From Hyphomicrobiales bacterium (GTDB lineage Bacteria; Pseudomonadota; Alphaproteobacteria; Rhizobiales; OSC116): DNA of 64,000 nucleotides. The notes beneath the pieces were generated by a model. That model ran no database searches, was not told the DNA's origin, and was given only the letters and a program-made list of their open reading frames with translations. The DNA lies in NCBI GenBank assembly GCA_002401855.1, contig NVUH01000001.1, positions 124,001-188,000 of the forward strand, read 5' to 3'. A program made the translations under genes and the position numbers. This document shows positions 27,487-36,172 of this stretch, piece by piece (the stretch's first letter is position 1; each line of letters begins with the position of its first letter).

Positions 27487-28506
27487 ATGGCCGTAATCTT
27501 ACAATATAAAAAAACCAGCAAGCCCGATTTATCGTTACTGCTGGAGTTAACCAAGCATGATATGGGCAGGGTTAACGAAAATATCCTCTCTCATACTGGC
27601 TCACATGTCAAAACCATCCCACAAGTGGCGAATTATTTAATAGATTCAGGCGGCAAACGCATCCGCCCGATGTTAATGATCGCTGCCAGCCAAATGTGCG
27701 GCTATGAGGGCGATCATCATATTGTCATTTCAACTGCTGTTGAATTTTTGCACACTGCCACTTTATTGCATGATGATGTGGTCGATGATAGTGATGTCAG
27801 ACGCGGCAAACAAGCGGCGCGCAAAATTTGGGGCAACGAAACCAGCGTTTTGGTTGGCGATTTTCTGCTAGCCCGTACATTTAATATGATGGTCAAAACA
27901 GGCTCATTAGAATGCCTCAATAGCCTGTCAGGTGCAGCGGTGACCATTAGTGAAGGTGAAATTATGCAACTCGCCGCAGCTAAAAACACCTCAACCACCG
28001 AAGATCATTACCTACAAATCATCCAAGCCAAAACCGCTGCTTTGTTCGAAAGCGCGTGCGAAATGGGCGCGATGATTTCTAATGCTTCAGAAGAGCAACG
28101 CCAAGCCCTACATGCTTTTGGGCATAATTTAGGCATTGCCTTCCAACTAGTTGATGATGCGTTAGATTTCGGCAATGGCTCAGGCCTCGAAGCGCAACTT
28201 GATAAAAATATTGGTGATGATTTCAGAGAACAAAAAATCACCCTACCGATTATTTTTGCCTACCGCGAAGGTACTAAAGAAGAACGTAAATTCTGGGATA
28301 GAACGCTCAAACAAGGCGATCAAGGCGATCTCGATTTACAATATGCCATCACATTATTAGCCAAATATGACACGCTGAAAAAAACCAAATTACGCGCCGA
28401 GCATTACGCATCAAAAGCCGTACAAGCCTTGGCTTTATTCCCGCCATCTGAAATGCGCACCGCATTAGAGCAAACGGTGGCATTCTGCATCGCTAGAGAA
28501 AAATAA
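27487..28506 (+). CDS. ispB: Long-chain polyprenyl diphosphate synthase (octaprenyl type)
   Basis: This 339-residue all-helical trans-prenyltransferase has the first Asp-rich motif DDVVDD at 96-101 (HDDVVDDSDVRRG) and the second in FQLVDDALDF. GGKRIRPMLM is the IPP-binding lysine/arginine region. The residues before the first motif are small (LHTATLL), which favours long products. It would make the side-chain precursor of ubiquinone from FPP/GPP and IPP from the MEP pathway (dxs, ispE and ispH are in this window). Exact chain length is not readable from sequence. Confidence 0.93.
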   Translation: MAVILQYKKTSKPDLSLLLELTKHDMGRVNENILSHTGSHVKTIPQVANYLIDSGGKRIRPMLMIAASQMCGYEGDHHIVISTAVEFLHTATLLHDDVVDDSDVRRGKQAARKIWGNETSVLVGDFLLARTFNMMVKTGSLECLNSLSGAAVTISEGEIMQLAAAKNTSTTEDHYLQIIQAKTAALFESACEMGAMISNASEEQRQALHAFGHNLGIAFQLVDDALDFGNGSGLEAQLDKNIGDDFREQKITLPIIFAYREGTKEERKFWDRTLKQGDQGDLDLQYAITLLAKYDTLKKTKLRAEHYASKAVQALALFPPSEMRTALEQTVAFCIAREK

Positions 28507-28519
28507 GATTTTTCTCTAG
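28493..28519 (+). terminator. Hairpin overlapping the polyprenyl synthase stop codon
   Basis: CTAGAGAAAAAT (28493-28504) pairs perfectly with ATTTTTCTCTAG (28508-28519) across a 3-nt loop, giving a 12-bp stem that contains the TAA stop. The T-run lies inside the 3' arm rather than after it, so termination strength is uncertain. It may act as a 3' end stabiliser. Confidence 0.5.
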
Positions 28520-28544
28520 CCAACTCGCACCAGAACAAACAGTA

Positions 28545-28760
28545 TAGCACCGAAATTCAGAGTTTCGGCATACTCGAGCTAACTCAGCTTAATGAGGCTA
28601 ACTTGGGTGGTGAACTAGCACACGACCAGCGGCTGAGTGGCTTAGCTAGAGAGCGGAGCGAACGAGCGCGCCCGAGCAAAGCGACAAAGTGCCCTTGGGG
28701 TGCAGTGCCAAACATAATGCAAACTTCCAGAGCATTAGTTACCAGCTAACTGTCTTTTTT
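28545..28760 (-). repeat. Mosaic intergenic repeat, type Q copy 3 (longest)
   Basis: On the minus strand this reads AAAGACAGTTAGCTGG, ATGCTCTGGAAGTTTGCATT, TTGGCACTGCACCCCAAGGG, CACTTTGTCGC, TCGTTCGCTCCGCTCTCTAG, CCACTCAGCCGCTGGTCG, TTCACCACCCAA, and ends GCCGAAACTCTGAATTTCGG. It is the most complete Q module and joins the parts seen separately in copies 1, 2 and 4. It begins just after the polyprenyl synthase 3' hairpin. Confidence 0.75.
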
Positions 28761-28771
28761 GTTGCCAATGC

Positions 28772-28960
28772 GGGGAAGCATCCTGCCTAAGCTCTGGAAG
28801 TCTCATTTTTTTCGTTCGGCTTCGCCTCTCTTTTTCACCCACCTATCGGTGGGCTAGTAGCACTAGCACCCCAAGGGCACTTTGTCGCTTCGCTCTCTTG
28901 CCACACCTAACGGCGACGCGCGGTCGCGCTTGCCTCAGCCTAAAGGCTTCGGGCTTTTTT
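28772..28960 (+). repeat. Partial P and Q repeat fragments with a terminator-like end
   Basis: The region starts with a P-type opening block (AGCTCTGGAAGTCTCATTT, TTCGTTCGGCTTCGCCTCTC). A hairpin CCCACCTATCGGTGGG follows, then a Q-type fragment CACCCCAAGGGCACTTTGTC at 28870-28889. It closes with AGCC...GGCT followed by TTTTTT (28937-28960), which may terminate the plus-strand transcript before ispE, encoded on the other strand. Boundaries are approximate. Confidence 0.5.
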
Positions 28961-28980
28961 CCCATGAAAGGTTGCTGGTG

Positions 28981-29850
28981 CTATCCTGAAAATATTGTAG
29001 ATTTTATCCACCAATTGGGATGCGCATCCGCTAGTTGTTTGGTGGCTGTTTTGGCCTGTCGCGATGTGTTAAATATTGCAAAACATGTCGCGCCGCTGCC
29101 GCTCATTTGTGCAAATAGCAGGTCATCACATTCATTCAAGGCGTTCAGCACATTGGCAATTTTGGGACAAATTTCAACCGCTGCGGATTGCATGTCGTTA
29201 CGTTGATTTTTTAAGAATTTCGCCAATTCAAAAACATCACAAAATATAGGCGCCACCTGCCTCGCAAAATCATAAGGTGCAATGTCAGCACTGGCATTTA
29301 ATTTACCAAATATTTTAGCGGTTGATACTGCTTCATTGGGGTTAACCAAAATCGCATGTAAATTAGGTAGCTCTGGCCATTGATCAAGCCGTTCACCAAT
29401 GCCTGACATGATCACATTTTTTCCGTTAAAACAAACTGGCACATCTGCACCTAAAGCCAATAAAACATCATCCATATCATCGGCTTTGTCATAGGCTTGC
29501 ATCAACAATTTTATCGCCATCGCGGCGTTGGATGACCCACCGCCGATGCCCGATGCTACGGGCAGGTTTTTCAGCAAAGTGAATTTTCCTGCAACTCGTA
29601 TGTTGAAATGCTGTTCAAACAACTTGGCAGCTCTGATGATTAAATTGTCATTAATATCAAACCCGTTCAGCTCGTTTGCATAAGGCCCGATAATCTCTAA
29701 TGTAAGTTCATCAGCCCGCTCAAAGCTCAATTCATCACCACAATCAGCAAATGTCACCAGGCTTTCTAACATATGAAATCCATCGGTGCGCTTGCCCAAA
29801 ATATGTAAAAATAAGTTTATTTTGGCAGGGCATAATGTCTTATAAAGCAT
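28981..29850 (-). CDS. ispE: 4-diphosphocytidyl-2-C-methyl-D-erythritol kinase
   Basis: This 289-residue GHMP kinase catalyses the ATP-dependent fourth step of the MEP pathway. It opens with LCPAKINLFLHILGKRTDGFHMLESL (substrate-binding start), has the ATP loop PVASGIGGGSSNAAMAIKLL near residue 95, and MSGSGATCFAIF near the end as GHMP motif 3. It follows the TPR-protein gene by 5 nt, so it is probably read from the same transcript. Confidence 0.97.
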   Translation of the reverse strand: MLYKTLCPAKINLFLHILGKRTDGFHMLESLVTFADCGDELSFERADELTLEIIGPYANELNGFDINDNLIIRAAKLFEQHFNIRVAGKFTLLKNLPVASGIGGGSSNAAMAIKLLMQAYDKADDMDDVLLALGADVPVCFNGKNVIMSGIGERLDQWPELPNLHAILVNPNEAVSTAKIFGKLNASADIAPYDFARQVAPIFCDVFELAKFLKNQRNDMQSAAVEICPKIANVLNALNECDDLLFAQMSGSGATCFAIFNTSRQAKTATKQLADAHPNWWIKSTIFSG

Positions 29851-29855
29851 GCAGC

Positions 29856-31682
29856 TTATCCATTATCACGCATATTATTTTCGGCCTTTACAGCAGGCAT
29901 TTGATCTTGGGATTTTCGCCTATCCAACGCATCCAGCCCATTTTCGCGCTTATATTCAAGGTCATCATAGTTAATCTCAGGCGATTTAAAAATCGTCGCT
30001 TGTTGCCATTTAAATTCAGCCTCAAGCTTGCGACCTAACTTCCAATAAACATCACCCAAATGGTCACTAATGTCAGCATTGCTAGGGCTTACCAGCATGG
30101 CTCGTTCAAGTTCCAATCGCGCCTCTTCATATCTGCCAAGCTTAAAATAAGCCCAACCTAGACTGTCAATTATAAAAGCATTTTGCGGGTCAATCACCAA
30201 TGCGGTGTTAATCATTTCAAGCCCTTGCTCCAACTTCATGCCTTTATCGACCCAACTATAACCTAAATAATTCAAAGCATAAGAATGGTTGGGGTCGAGT
30301 TTTAAAGCTTGCAAAAAATCAGCCTCAGCCTGAGGCCAGTTTTTCAAACGCTCATGGGCGACAGCACGATTATAAAATAGATTGGCATCATTTATGGTCA
30401 ACAACATAAGTTTATTAACCAAACCATCATAATATTCAACCGATTGCGCGTATTTTTCGTTGCGTTTAAGCATGTTGGCATATTCCATATACACCGCTTC
30501 ATCAATCTTATCTTCAGTTAAAAGCGCAGCAACTTTCTCCAGCGCCAAATCATTCTGGCCATTAATTTCCAAATTGGCAGCAATGCGTATTTGGGCTTTG
30601 GTATAAAACGGACTGTCAGCTTTTATCTGTTCTAAAATCACATTGGCTTCTACATATTTTTCAACATTCTGATAACTTAGTGACAATATATTCAAAATAT
30701 AACTATTTTCTGGCGCCAAATATTGCCCCAAACGGCCATAATTGAGCGCTTCATCATAATTGCCTGCGCCATAATAAATATTGGCAATGTGATAAAGATT
30801 ATATGCAATGGCCTCTTGCGCGTTGGCAATCATCGGCTCTGGTTTGTCACCGGCAATTAACCGCGCTCGGGCTTTGTCAATCAGCGGATGCTTGCCCGCA
30901 CGATTTTCAAAATCATCATATAAAGCAAAAGCTTGCTTCTCACGTCCGGTGCGTTCTAAAAACCGCCCATAAGCTTCGATTAGGTCTAGCTTGGTGCCAC
31001 CAAGTAGCAAAGCCTCATTATAAAAAATATCGGCATCTTTTTGACGGTCTTGCATTTCGGCCAAAATCGCCGAATTGATCAAATAATAAATCTGATGAAA
31101 GCTATTTTCTTGTAATTTTTCTAGGCTGGCAATGGCTTCTTCAGGCTGGTTATCAGCAAAATTTATCCACGTTGATAAGAGATAATAACTCATCTCTGCA
31201 ATCATAAAATCATCACCTTTTGCAAGGTGGCTGCGGGCTTGGTTATAATCGCCTAATTTGACTTGGTCGGCAGTTAAAAATAGTTTTGATAAATAATGAT
31301 GCGATGATTCAGGCTGCTCAATGGCTTGCTTATTTTGATGATATTTCATCGCAAAAAGCCGTGCTTTTTCAAACTCACCATTAATCAAGTGAACCAGAAA
31401 CAAGCTTTCAATAAGCACGGGATCATCAGGCTGTTCACTATAGAGATTTATCAAAAAGCGGGTCGCATTTTTAAAATCGCGGTTTGATAATGCCAAATTG
31501 GCCGCCAGAAAATGGCCCGAGTAAGTGCCAAATCCAGTTAATTTACTGCGCTTTAATTCTTGCGATTTGGCGTTGACAATCGTCAAGCCCGAAGCCACAA
31601 TCAGTGCCACCAAACATATTTGTTTGATTGAATTTTTAATTGTCAATTTTGTCAATTTCATTCGACAATAACCCCTGCTCAT
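29856..31682 (-). CDS. Large TPR-repeat protein with N-terminal signal/anchor
   Basis: This 608-residue protein has a signal peptide or anchor at about 18-38 (QICLVALIVASGLTIVNA). After it come many tetratricopeptide repeats, clearest in the C-terminal half (NLFYNRAVAHERLKNWPQAEADFLQALKLDPNHSYALNYLGYSW, FIIDSLGWAYFKLGRYEEARLELERAMLVSPSNADISDHLGDVYWKLG). TPR proteins in this position next to ispE are widespread in Rhizobiales. They probably scaffold envelope complexes, but no partner is evident. Confidence 0.9.
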   Translation of the reverse strand: MSRGYCRMKLTKLTIKNSIKQICLVALIVASGLTIVNAKSQELKRSKLTGFGTYSGHFLAANLALSNRDFKNATRFLINLYSEQPDDPVLIESLFLVHLINGEFEKARLFAMKYHQNKQAIEQPESSHHYLSKLFLTADQVKLGDYNQARSHLAKGDDFMIAEMSYYLLSTWINFADNQPEEAIASLEKLQENSFHQIYYLINSAILAEMQDRQKDADIFYNEALLLGGTKLDLIEAYGRFLERTGREKQAFALYDDFENRAGKHPLIDKARARLIAGDKPEPMIANAQEAIAYNLYHIANIYYGAGNYDEALNYGRLGQYLAPENSYILNILSLSYQNVEKYVEANVILEQIKADSPFYTKAQIRIAANLEINGQNDLALEKVAALLTEDKIDEAVYMEYANMLKRNEKYAQSVEYYDGLVNKLMLLTINDANLFYNRAVAHERLKNWPQAEADFLQALKLDPNHSYALNYLGYSWVDKGMKLEQGLEMINTALVIDPQNAFIIDSLGWAYFKLGRYEEARLELERAMLVSPSNADISDHLGDVYWKLGRKLEAEFKWQQATIFKSPEINYDDLEYKRENGLDALDRRKSQDQMPAVKAENNMRDNG

Positions 31683-31761
31683 CTCTACAATTTTTCACAA
31701 CCTAAACCAATATGGTTTATATAGTCTTATTATTGCAAAAGTTTGTCATAAATATGATGAG

Positions 31762-33441
31762 CTACATATTGGGATAATTCGGCCCGCCGCCACCTTCTGG
31801 CACAGTCCAAGTTATGTTTTTAGCTGGGTCTTTAATGTCGCAAGTTTTGCAATGCACACAATTCTGGCCGTTAATCTGAAAATATTTTTTACCATCTTTT
31901 TCCAACACTTCATAGACACCTGCAGGGCAATAACGCTGCGCAGGCTCGGCAAATTTGGCCAAATTTACATCAATCGGAATGCTCGCATCTGTCAATTTCA
32001 AATGGCAAGGTTGGTCTTCTTCATGGTTGGTCGCACTTAAAAACACCGATGACAGGCGATCAAAAGTCAGCTTCCCATCAGGTTTCGGATAATCAATCAT
32101 CTTGCACTGGTCAGCAGGCAACAAGCTGTCAGCATCAGATTTTTTATGATGCAAAGTATATCCGGCCAAAGGCGGCAACAAAGTTTGCAACCACATTTCC
32201 ATACCGCCCAACAACATGCCAATATAATTACCAAAGCGCGAAATGAGTGGCTTCACGTTACGAATTTTCTTCAAATCTTTGCCAATTGGCCCGTTCAGAA
32301 CCATATCGCTATAGCTGGTCAACTCGTCTTGGCTGCGGCCTGCAACAATGGCATCAAATGCCGCTTGCGCCCCATGAATGCCCGACCATATGGCGTTATG
32401 CGTGCCTTTTATGCGCGGTACATTCACCATACCTGCTGCACAACCCAGCAAAACCCCGCCATTAAACGCCAGTTTGGGCAGTGATTGAAAACCACCCTTG
32501 GTAATCGCCCGCGCGCCATAAGCAATGCGTTTACCACCTTGCAGATATTCAGCAATGGCAGGGTGCGTTTTATATTTCTGAAACTCGCCATATGGCGAAA
32601 TATACGGATTTTTATAATCCAAATCAGTGATATAACCAATCGACACCAGATTATTATCCAGATGGTACATGAATGAGCCAGAGCCAACGCGAGCGGGCGA
32701 AGGCCAACCCAAGCTATGCATCACCAAGCCTTCATCATGCTTAGAGGGGTCAATTTCCCACAATTCTTTAATGCCCAAGCCAAATTTCGGCACGTCACAA
32801 TCAGCATCTAAATCAAATTTTTCAATCAATTCTTTGGCTAATGATCCCCGCACCCCTTCGCCAATCAAGGTATATTTGGCGTGTATTTCCATGCCGCGCT
32901 CAAAGCTTGGCTTAGGCTTGCCATCAGCCCCCATGCCCATATCGCCAGTCGCCACGCCTTTTACCGCGCCGCTGTCGTCATATAAAATCTCTGCGCCAGC
33001 AAAACCTGGGTAAATTTCCACGCCCAAAGCTTCGGCTTGCTCGCCCAACCAGCGGGTTACATTGCCAAGGCTGACAATATAATTGCCGTGATTGTGCATT
33101 AAAGGCGGCAAAATAAAATTCGGAATGCGCAACATGCCAGAATGCCCAAGCAAATACATTTTGTCTTTTTTCACCGGCACATTAAGTGGTGCGCCTTTAT
33201 CTTGCCAATCAGGTATCAATGCGGTTAGTGATATCGGGTCAATCACCGCGCCTGATAATATATGTCCGCCCACTTCAGCGCCTTTTTCCAGCACCACAAC
33301 AGTCATTTCTTTTTCATTTTCCTGCGCCAATTGCATGAATTTGATGGCAGCAGACAGGCCAGCAGGCCCTGCGCCGACAATTACCACATCAACTTCCATT
33401 GATTCTCTTGGCTCTAAGGCTGGGTTTTCGGTTTCAGACAT
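31762..33441 (-). CDS. Electron transfer flavoprotein-ubiquinone oxidoreductase
   Basis: This 559-residue membrane-associated flavoprotein passes electrons from ETF to ubiquinone. The N-terminal FAD site is VDVVIVGAGPAGLSAAIKFMQLA. The middle has the ubiquinone/membrane region around FLGVGMVNVPRIKG-like sequence (seen as LLGCAAGMVNVPRIKGTHNA). The C-terminal [4Fe-4S] ligands are in YCPAGVYEV and NCVHCKTCDIKDP. The length matches the family. It connects the acyl-CoA dehydrogenase at 5425-7200 to the respiratory chain. The gene is divergent from the UDG gene. Confidence 0.96.
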   Translation of the reverse strand: MSETENPALEPRESMEVDVVIVGAGPAGLSAAIKFMQLAQENEKEMTVVVLEKGAEVGGHILSGAVIDPISLTALIPDWQDKGAPLNVPVKKDKMYLLGHSGMLRIPNFILPPLMHNHGNYIVSLGNVTRWLGEQAEALGVEIYPGFAGAEILYDDSGAVKGVATGDMGMGADGKPKPSFERGMEIHAKYTLIGEGVRGSLAKELIEKFDLDADCDVPKFGLGIKELWEIDPSKHDEGLVMHSLGWPSPARVGSGSFMYHLDNNLVSIGYITDLDYKNPYISPYGEFQKYKTHPAIAEYLQGGKRIAYGARAITKGGFQSLPKLAFNGGVLLGCAAGMVNVPRIKGTHNAIWSGIHGAQAAFDAIVAGRSQDELTSYSDMVLNGPIGKDLKKIRNVKPLISRFGNYIGMLLGGMEMWLQTLLPPLAGYTLHHKKSDADSLLPADQCKMIDYPKPDGKLTFDRLSSVFLSATNHEEDQPCHLKLTDASIPIDVNLAKFAEPAQRYCPAGVYEVLEKDGKKYFQINGQNCVHCKTCDIKDPAKNITWTVPEGGGGPNYPNM

Positions 33442-33548
33442 AAATCACCCTTTATTCATTCTAAACTGATAACGGATCTATATCATGTTTTTGTCAGATG
33501 GCGATATTAAAACTTGAAAATAGCGGCTGAAACTGGTCTATTCGCTCC

Positions 33549-34484
33549 ATGCAGTCAACCGAGCCGACAAATATAAACACTCTAAATGTAGACAATCTAA
33601 ACCGCACCGAGCTTCTGGATATCCTAAGTTGGTATGTCGATGCGGGGGTCGATGAGGCTGTGGATGAAAATAGCGTCAATCATTTTGCCGAATTGGCGCC
33701 GATACCCAAATTGGCCGAAGCTCCAAAGCTAAACCCAAACCCGAATATTCAGGCCAAAACCGAAACCCCATTTACCGACAAGCCACAAGCCCCGCCTATA
33801 CCGCAAGCTGCCCCTACCCCGCGCAAACCCATTGGTAACGCTAACAAAACCCGTATGGCGAAAGATTTAAAAGCAGGCCAAGTTGATTATCAACATTCAA
33901 TAAAAGCCGCACAAAAAGCCGCTGCGGCTTGCAATAATCTCGATGATTTGGGCAAGGCCCTCAATTCATTTGAAGAATGCAGCCTTAAACACACCGCCAA
34001 ACATCTGATTTTTGGCCAAGGCAACCAAAATGCCGATATTATGCTGGTTGGCGAATCACCAGGGCGCGATGAAGACGTAATCGGCCACGCATTTGCAGGT
34101 GAAAACGGCGAAATGCTCGATCAAATTTTGCACGCAATTGGTTTGGATCGCGATAAAGTCTGGTTGTCTTACCTATTGCCGTGGCGCTCGTTGGGCGGTG
34201 TTGCGCCCAGCCAAGCCAATGTCGATATTTGCCAGCCGTTCCTGATGCGCCAAATAGAGCTGGTCGATCCCAAAATCATCATCACTTTTGACGGCTTGGT
34301 ATGCAAAAACCTTACCAAGCAACAAGGCAGCATCATTGCAACACGTGGTAAATTTAGCGAGATAAAAGTTGGCGATAAAGCTTATAAAACGCTTCCAACT
34401 TTCCACCCGCAGCTTTTGCTAAGTAACCCAGCCTATAAACAGCTTATTTGGCAGGATTTCCTAAGTGTTAAAGCAGAGGTTTAA
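33549..34484 (+). CDS. Family-4-type uracil-DNA glycosylase, diverged motifs
   Basis: This 311-residue protein has a proline-rich, probably disordered N-terminal region (about 50-100) and a C-terminal UDG-fold domain with cysteines that may hold a [4Fe-4S] cluster (ECSLKHT, DICQPF). Motif 1 reads GESPGRDED where GEAPGADED is usual. LSYLLPWRSLGG replaces the more typical xTNxLPWRPPGNR block. The C-terminal motif is TFHPQLLLSNPAYKQ. The fold is clear, but several active-site-proximal residues are atypical, so glycosylase activity is probable rather than certain. It converges with the RidA gene across 9 nt. Confidence 0.82.
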   Translation: MQSTEPTNINTLNVDNLNRTELLDILSWYVDAGVDEAVDENSVNHFAELAPIPKLAEAPKLNPNPNIQAKTETPFTDKPQAPPIPQAAPTPRKPIGNANKTRMAKDLKAGQVDYQHSIKAAQKAAAACNNLDDLGKALNSFEECSLKHTAKHLIFGQGNQNADIMLVGESPGRDEDVIGHAFAGENGEMLDQILHAIGLDRDKVWLSYLLPWRSLGGVAPSQANVDICQPFLMRQIELVDPKIIITFDGLVCKNLTKQQGSIIATRGKFSEIKVGDKAYKTLPTFHPQLLLSNPAYKQLIWQDFLSVKAEV

Positions 34485-34493
34485 ACCTTTGAT

Positions 34494-34880
34494 TCACGCT
34501 GCCGCGATGATTTCTATTTCCACCAACCAATCGGTTTCCAAAGTTTGAACCACAATGCTGGTTGTCGGCACGGTGCGGCCAGCAAGCGCTGTCACACGAG
34601 CATTTTGATTGGCCTCGGCAAATGAAGCCTGTCTTAAATAGCTTGTCACTCTGACTATATTGTCGGTTGTCATATTGGCATTTTTCAAAATCGCCCGAAT
34701 GTTCTGCCAAACCAGTTGTAATTGCTCGGCCAAATCTGCACCCGCCACTGCATTTTCATCGAGCCCCATCGTGCCGCTGACAAATAATATGCGCTGCATA
34801 TCATTGACCTCAAGTGCATGAATATAATCATTGGTTACAGCATATATGCCAACATTTGGATTGCGTATTTTTAACATCAT
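34494..34880 (-). CDS. RidA-family protein
   Basis: This 128-residue YjgF/YER057c/UK114 protein has RILFVSGTMGLDENAVAGADLAEQLQLVWQNIRAILKNANMTTDNIVRVTSYL, the usual RidA core. It lacks a clear canonical R105 motif; the end is ALAGRTVPTTSIVVQTLETDWLVEIEIIAAA, more like the Rid2-7 groups. RidA proteins hydrolyse reactive enamine/imine intermediates from PLP enzymes. It is divergently transcribed from an Lrp-type regulator gene 66 nt away, which probably controls it. Confidence 0.9.
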   Translation of the reverse strand: MMLKIRNPNVGIYAVTNDYIHALEVNDMQRILFVSGTMGLDENAVAGADLAEQLQLVWQNIRAILKNANMTTDNIVRVTSYLRQASFAEANQNARVTALAGRTVPTTSIVVQTLETDWLVEIEIIAAA

Positions 34881-34946
34881 AATTAATTTCCTTTGTTAAA
34901 AACATTATTATGCAATATATTATTCGGTAAAAGGAGTTTTTAACGA

Positions 34947-35477
34947 ATGAATGAAAATACAGACACCATTCGGCAAAACACCAAACCGACACGGGTGATT
35001 GATGATTTTGACCGAAGAATATTAGGCGCATTGGTCAAAAATGCAGGGCAAACTTATTCGGAACTCGGCAAAACCATCGGCCTGTCTGCACCAGCAACCC
35101 ATGAAAGGGTGAAGCGGCTTAAAGCATCCGGCTCGCTTATCGATACGGTTGCGCGCATTGATGCGGTGGCGATTGGCAAACCATTTCTGGCCTTTGTTCA
35201 TGTCGATGTGCATGGTTGGGGCAAAAGCCAAAAAATGATGAAGCTCACGGCATTCCCTGAGGTGGAAGAAATGCATTCAGTGGCAGGCGATACATGCGTC
35301 ATTCTAAAGGTGCGCACTGCGGATGCCTACGCGTTGGAGGTTTTTCTATCGCAACTTTACATTCTATCAGGCGTGCGCTCCACAAAAAGCTTTGTGGTTT
35401 TATCGACCTATTTGGAGCGCCCCATTCAGGCTGAGATTACACAAGATTGGCCCGAAATCCCCTTGCCGCCTGAATAA
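34947..35477 (+). CDS. Lrp/AsnC-family transcriptional regulator
   Basis: This 176-residue protein has an N-terminal winged helix (DDFDRRILGALVKNAGQTYSELGKTIGLSAPATHERVKRLKASGSL) and a C-terminal RAM/AsnC ligand domain (VHVDVHGWGKSQKMMKLTAFPEVEEMHSVAGDTCVILKVRTADAYALEVFLSQL). A strong AAAGGAG lies before the ATG. The divergent RidA gene shares the 66-nt intergenic region, so local and autogenous control are likely. The effector, probably an amino acid, is unknown. Confidence 0.94.
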   Translation: MNENTDTIRQNTKPTRVIDDFDRRILGALVKNAGQTYSELGKTIGLSAPATHERVKRLKASGSLIDTVARIDAVAIGKPFLAFVHVDVHGWGKSQKMMKLTAFPEVEEMHSVAGDTCVILKVRTADAYALEVFLSQLYILSGVRSTKSFVVLSTYLERPIQAEITQDWPEIPLPPE

Positions 35478-35510
35478 GAAGTTTGTGCTAGTGCGGCAAA
35501 TGAAGCAAAT

Positions 35511-35699
35511 GCTGTTGAAAGACAGTTGGCTGGTTGTTGATGCTCTGGAAGGAGTTTTTTGCTTGGCACTGCGTGCGTTCGCTCCGCTCTCTAGCTAAGC
35601 CACTCAGCCGCTGGTCGGAGGTGAGTTCACCACCCAACCTAATCTCATTAAGCTTAGTGAGCTCGAGTTTGGCGAAGCTCTGCATTTCGGTGCTATACA
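35511..35699 (+). repeat. Mosaic intergenic repeat, type Q copy 4
   Basis: It begins with the 36-nt block identical to 10624-10659 (here 35512-35547), then CTTGGCACTGCGTGCG, TTCGCTCCGCTCTCTAGCT, CCACTCAGCCGCTGGTCGGA and TTCACCACCCAACCTAATCT, and ends in GCATTTCGGTGCTATA. It starts 34 nt after the Lrp gene stop, the same kind of placement as the copies after the GNAT and polyprenyl synthase genes. Confidence 0.75.
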
Positions 35700-35712
35700 G
35701 CAAACTCAACAT

Positions 35713-35882
35713 TGCGTTTGCCCTCGTTTCCACGCAAAGGTCATGTCAGTGAGTGCGCGCTCGGCCGTTCGAAGCCGCTGCCGTCTAACGCGCGGTCGGC
35801 TAGAGAGCGAAGCGAACGCACGCAAGTGTCAACAGTGAGCTTAAGCGAACGTATAAATGAAGTACCCGAGTATCGGCAGTAT
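35713..35882 (-). repeat. Mosaic intergenic repeat, type P copy 3
   Basis: This is an inverted P module. On the plus strand it reads TGCCCTCGTTTCCACG, GTCAGTGAGTGCGCG, the GGCCGTTCGAAGCCGCTGCC palindrome, TCTAACGCGCGGTC, GCGAACGCACGCAAGTGTCA, GCGAACGTATAAATGAAGTA and CCCGAGTATCGGCAG. The Q(+)-P(-) junction matches the one at 10384-10450, including the AAACTCA...GCGTT.GCCCTCGTTTCC linker. That suggests Q and P can move or duplicate as one composite unit. Confidence 0.75.
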
Positions 35883-35981
35883 AGCTAACTTTCTTATGTC
35901 TTTGCAGTGGCAAAGGCGGCTTCATTGGTTGAGATTCTAGCGCAAACCGTCAGCATCACAACTTTTCAGCCATCACTGGGC

Positions 35982-36153
35982 AGTCTCATGTCTAGGCTCT
36001 GGAAGTCTGCATTTATACGTTCGCTTCGCTCTCTGTTAGCACTTACGTGCACAGCCCCGCGCTCCGCGCGTGACAGCTAGCTGACCGCGCGTTGGCCACA
36101 CAGTTTGCCTTGCGGCTTCTGGGCGCACTCGCCGAATCGCAGGGGTGCTTGCG
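35982..36153 (+). repeat. Mosaic intergenic repeat, type P copy 4 (diverged)
   Basis: The opening block GCTCTGGAAGTCTGCATTTA, then TACGTTCGCTTCGCTCTCTG, TTAGCACTTACGTGCACAG and a GCGCTCCGCGCG palindrome replace the CCCAAACAAGTTGGG hairpin of other copies. GACCGCGCGTTGG then diverges from the usual core but ends with a familiar GCACTCGCCGAATCGCAGGGGTGCTT similar to copy 2. The stretch 35883-35981 between copies 3 and 4 shows nothing recognisable. Confidence 0.65.
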
Positions 36154-36172
36154 GGCAAATAGCGATGCTGAG

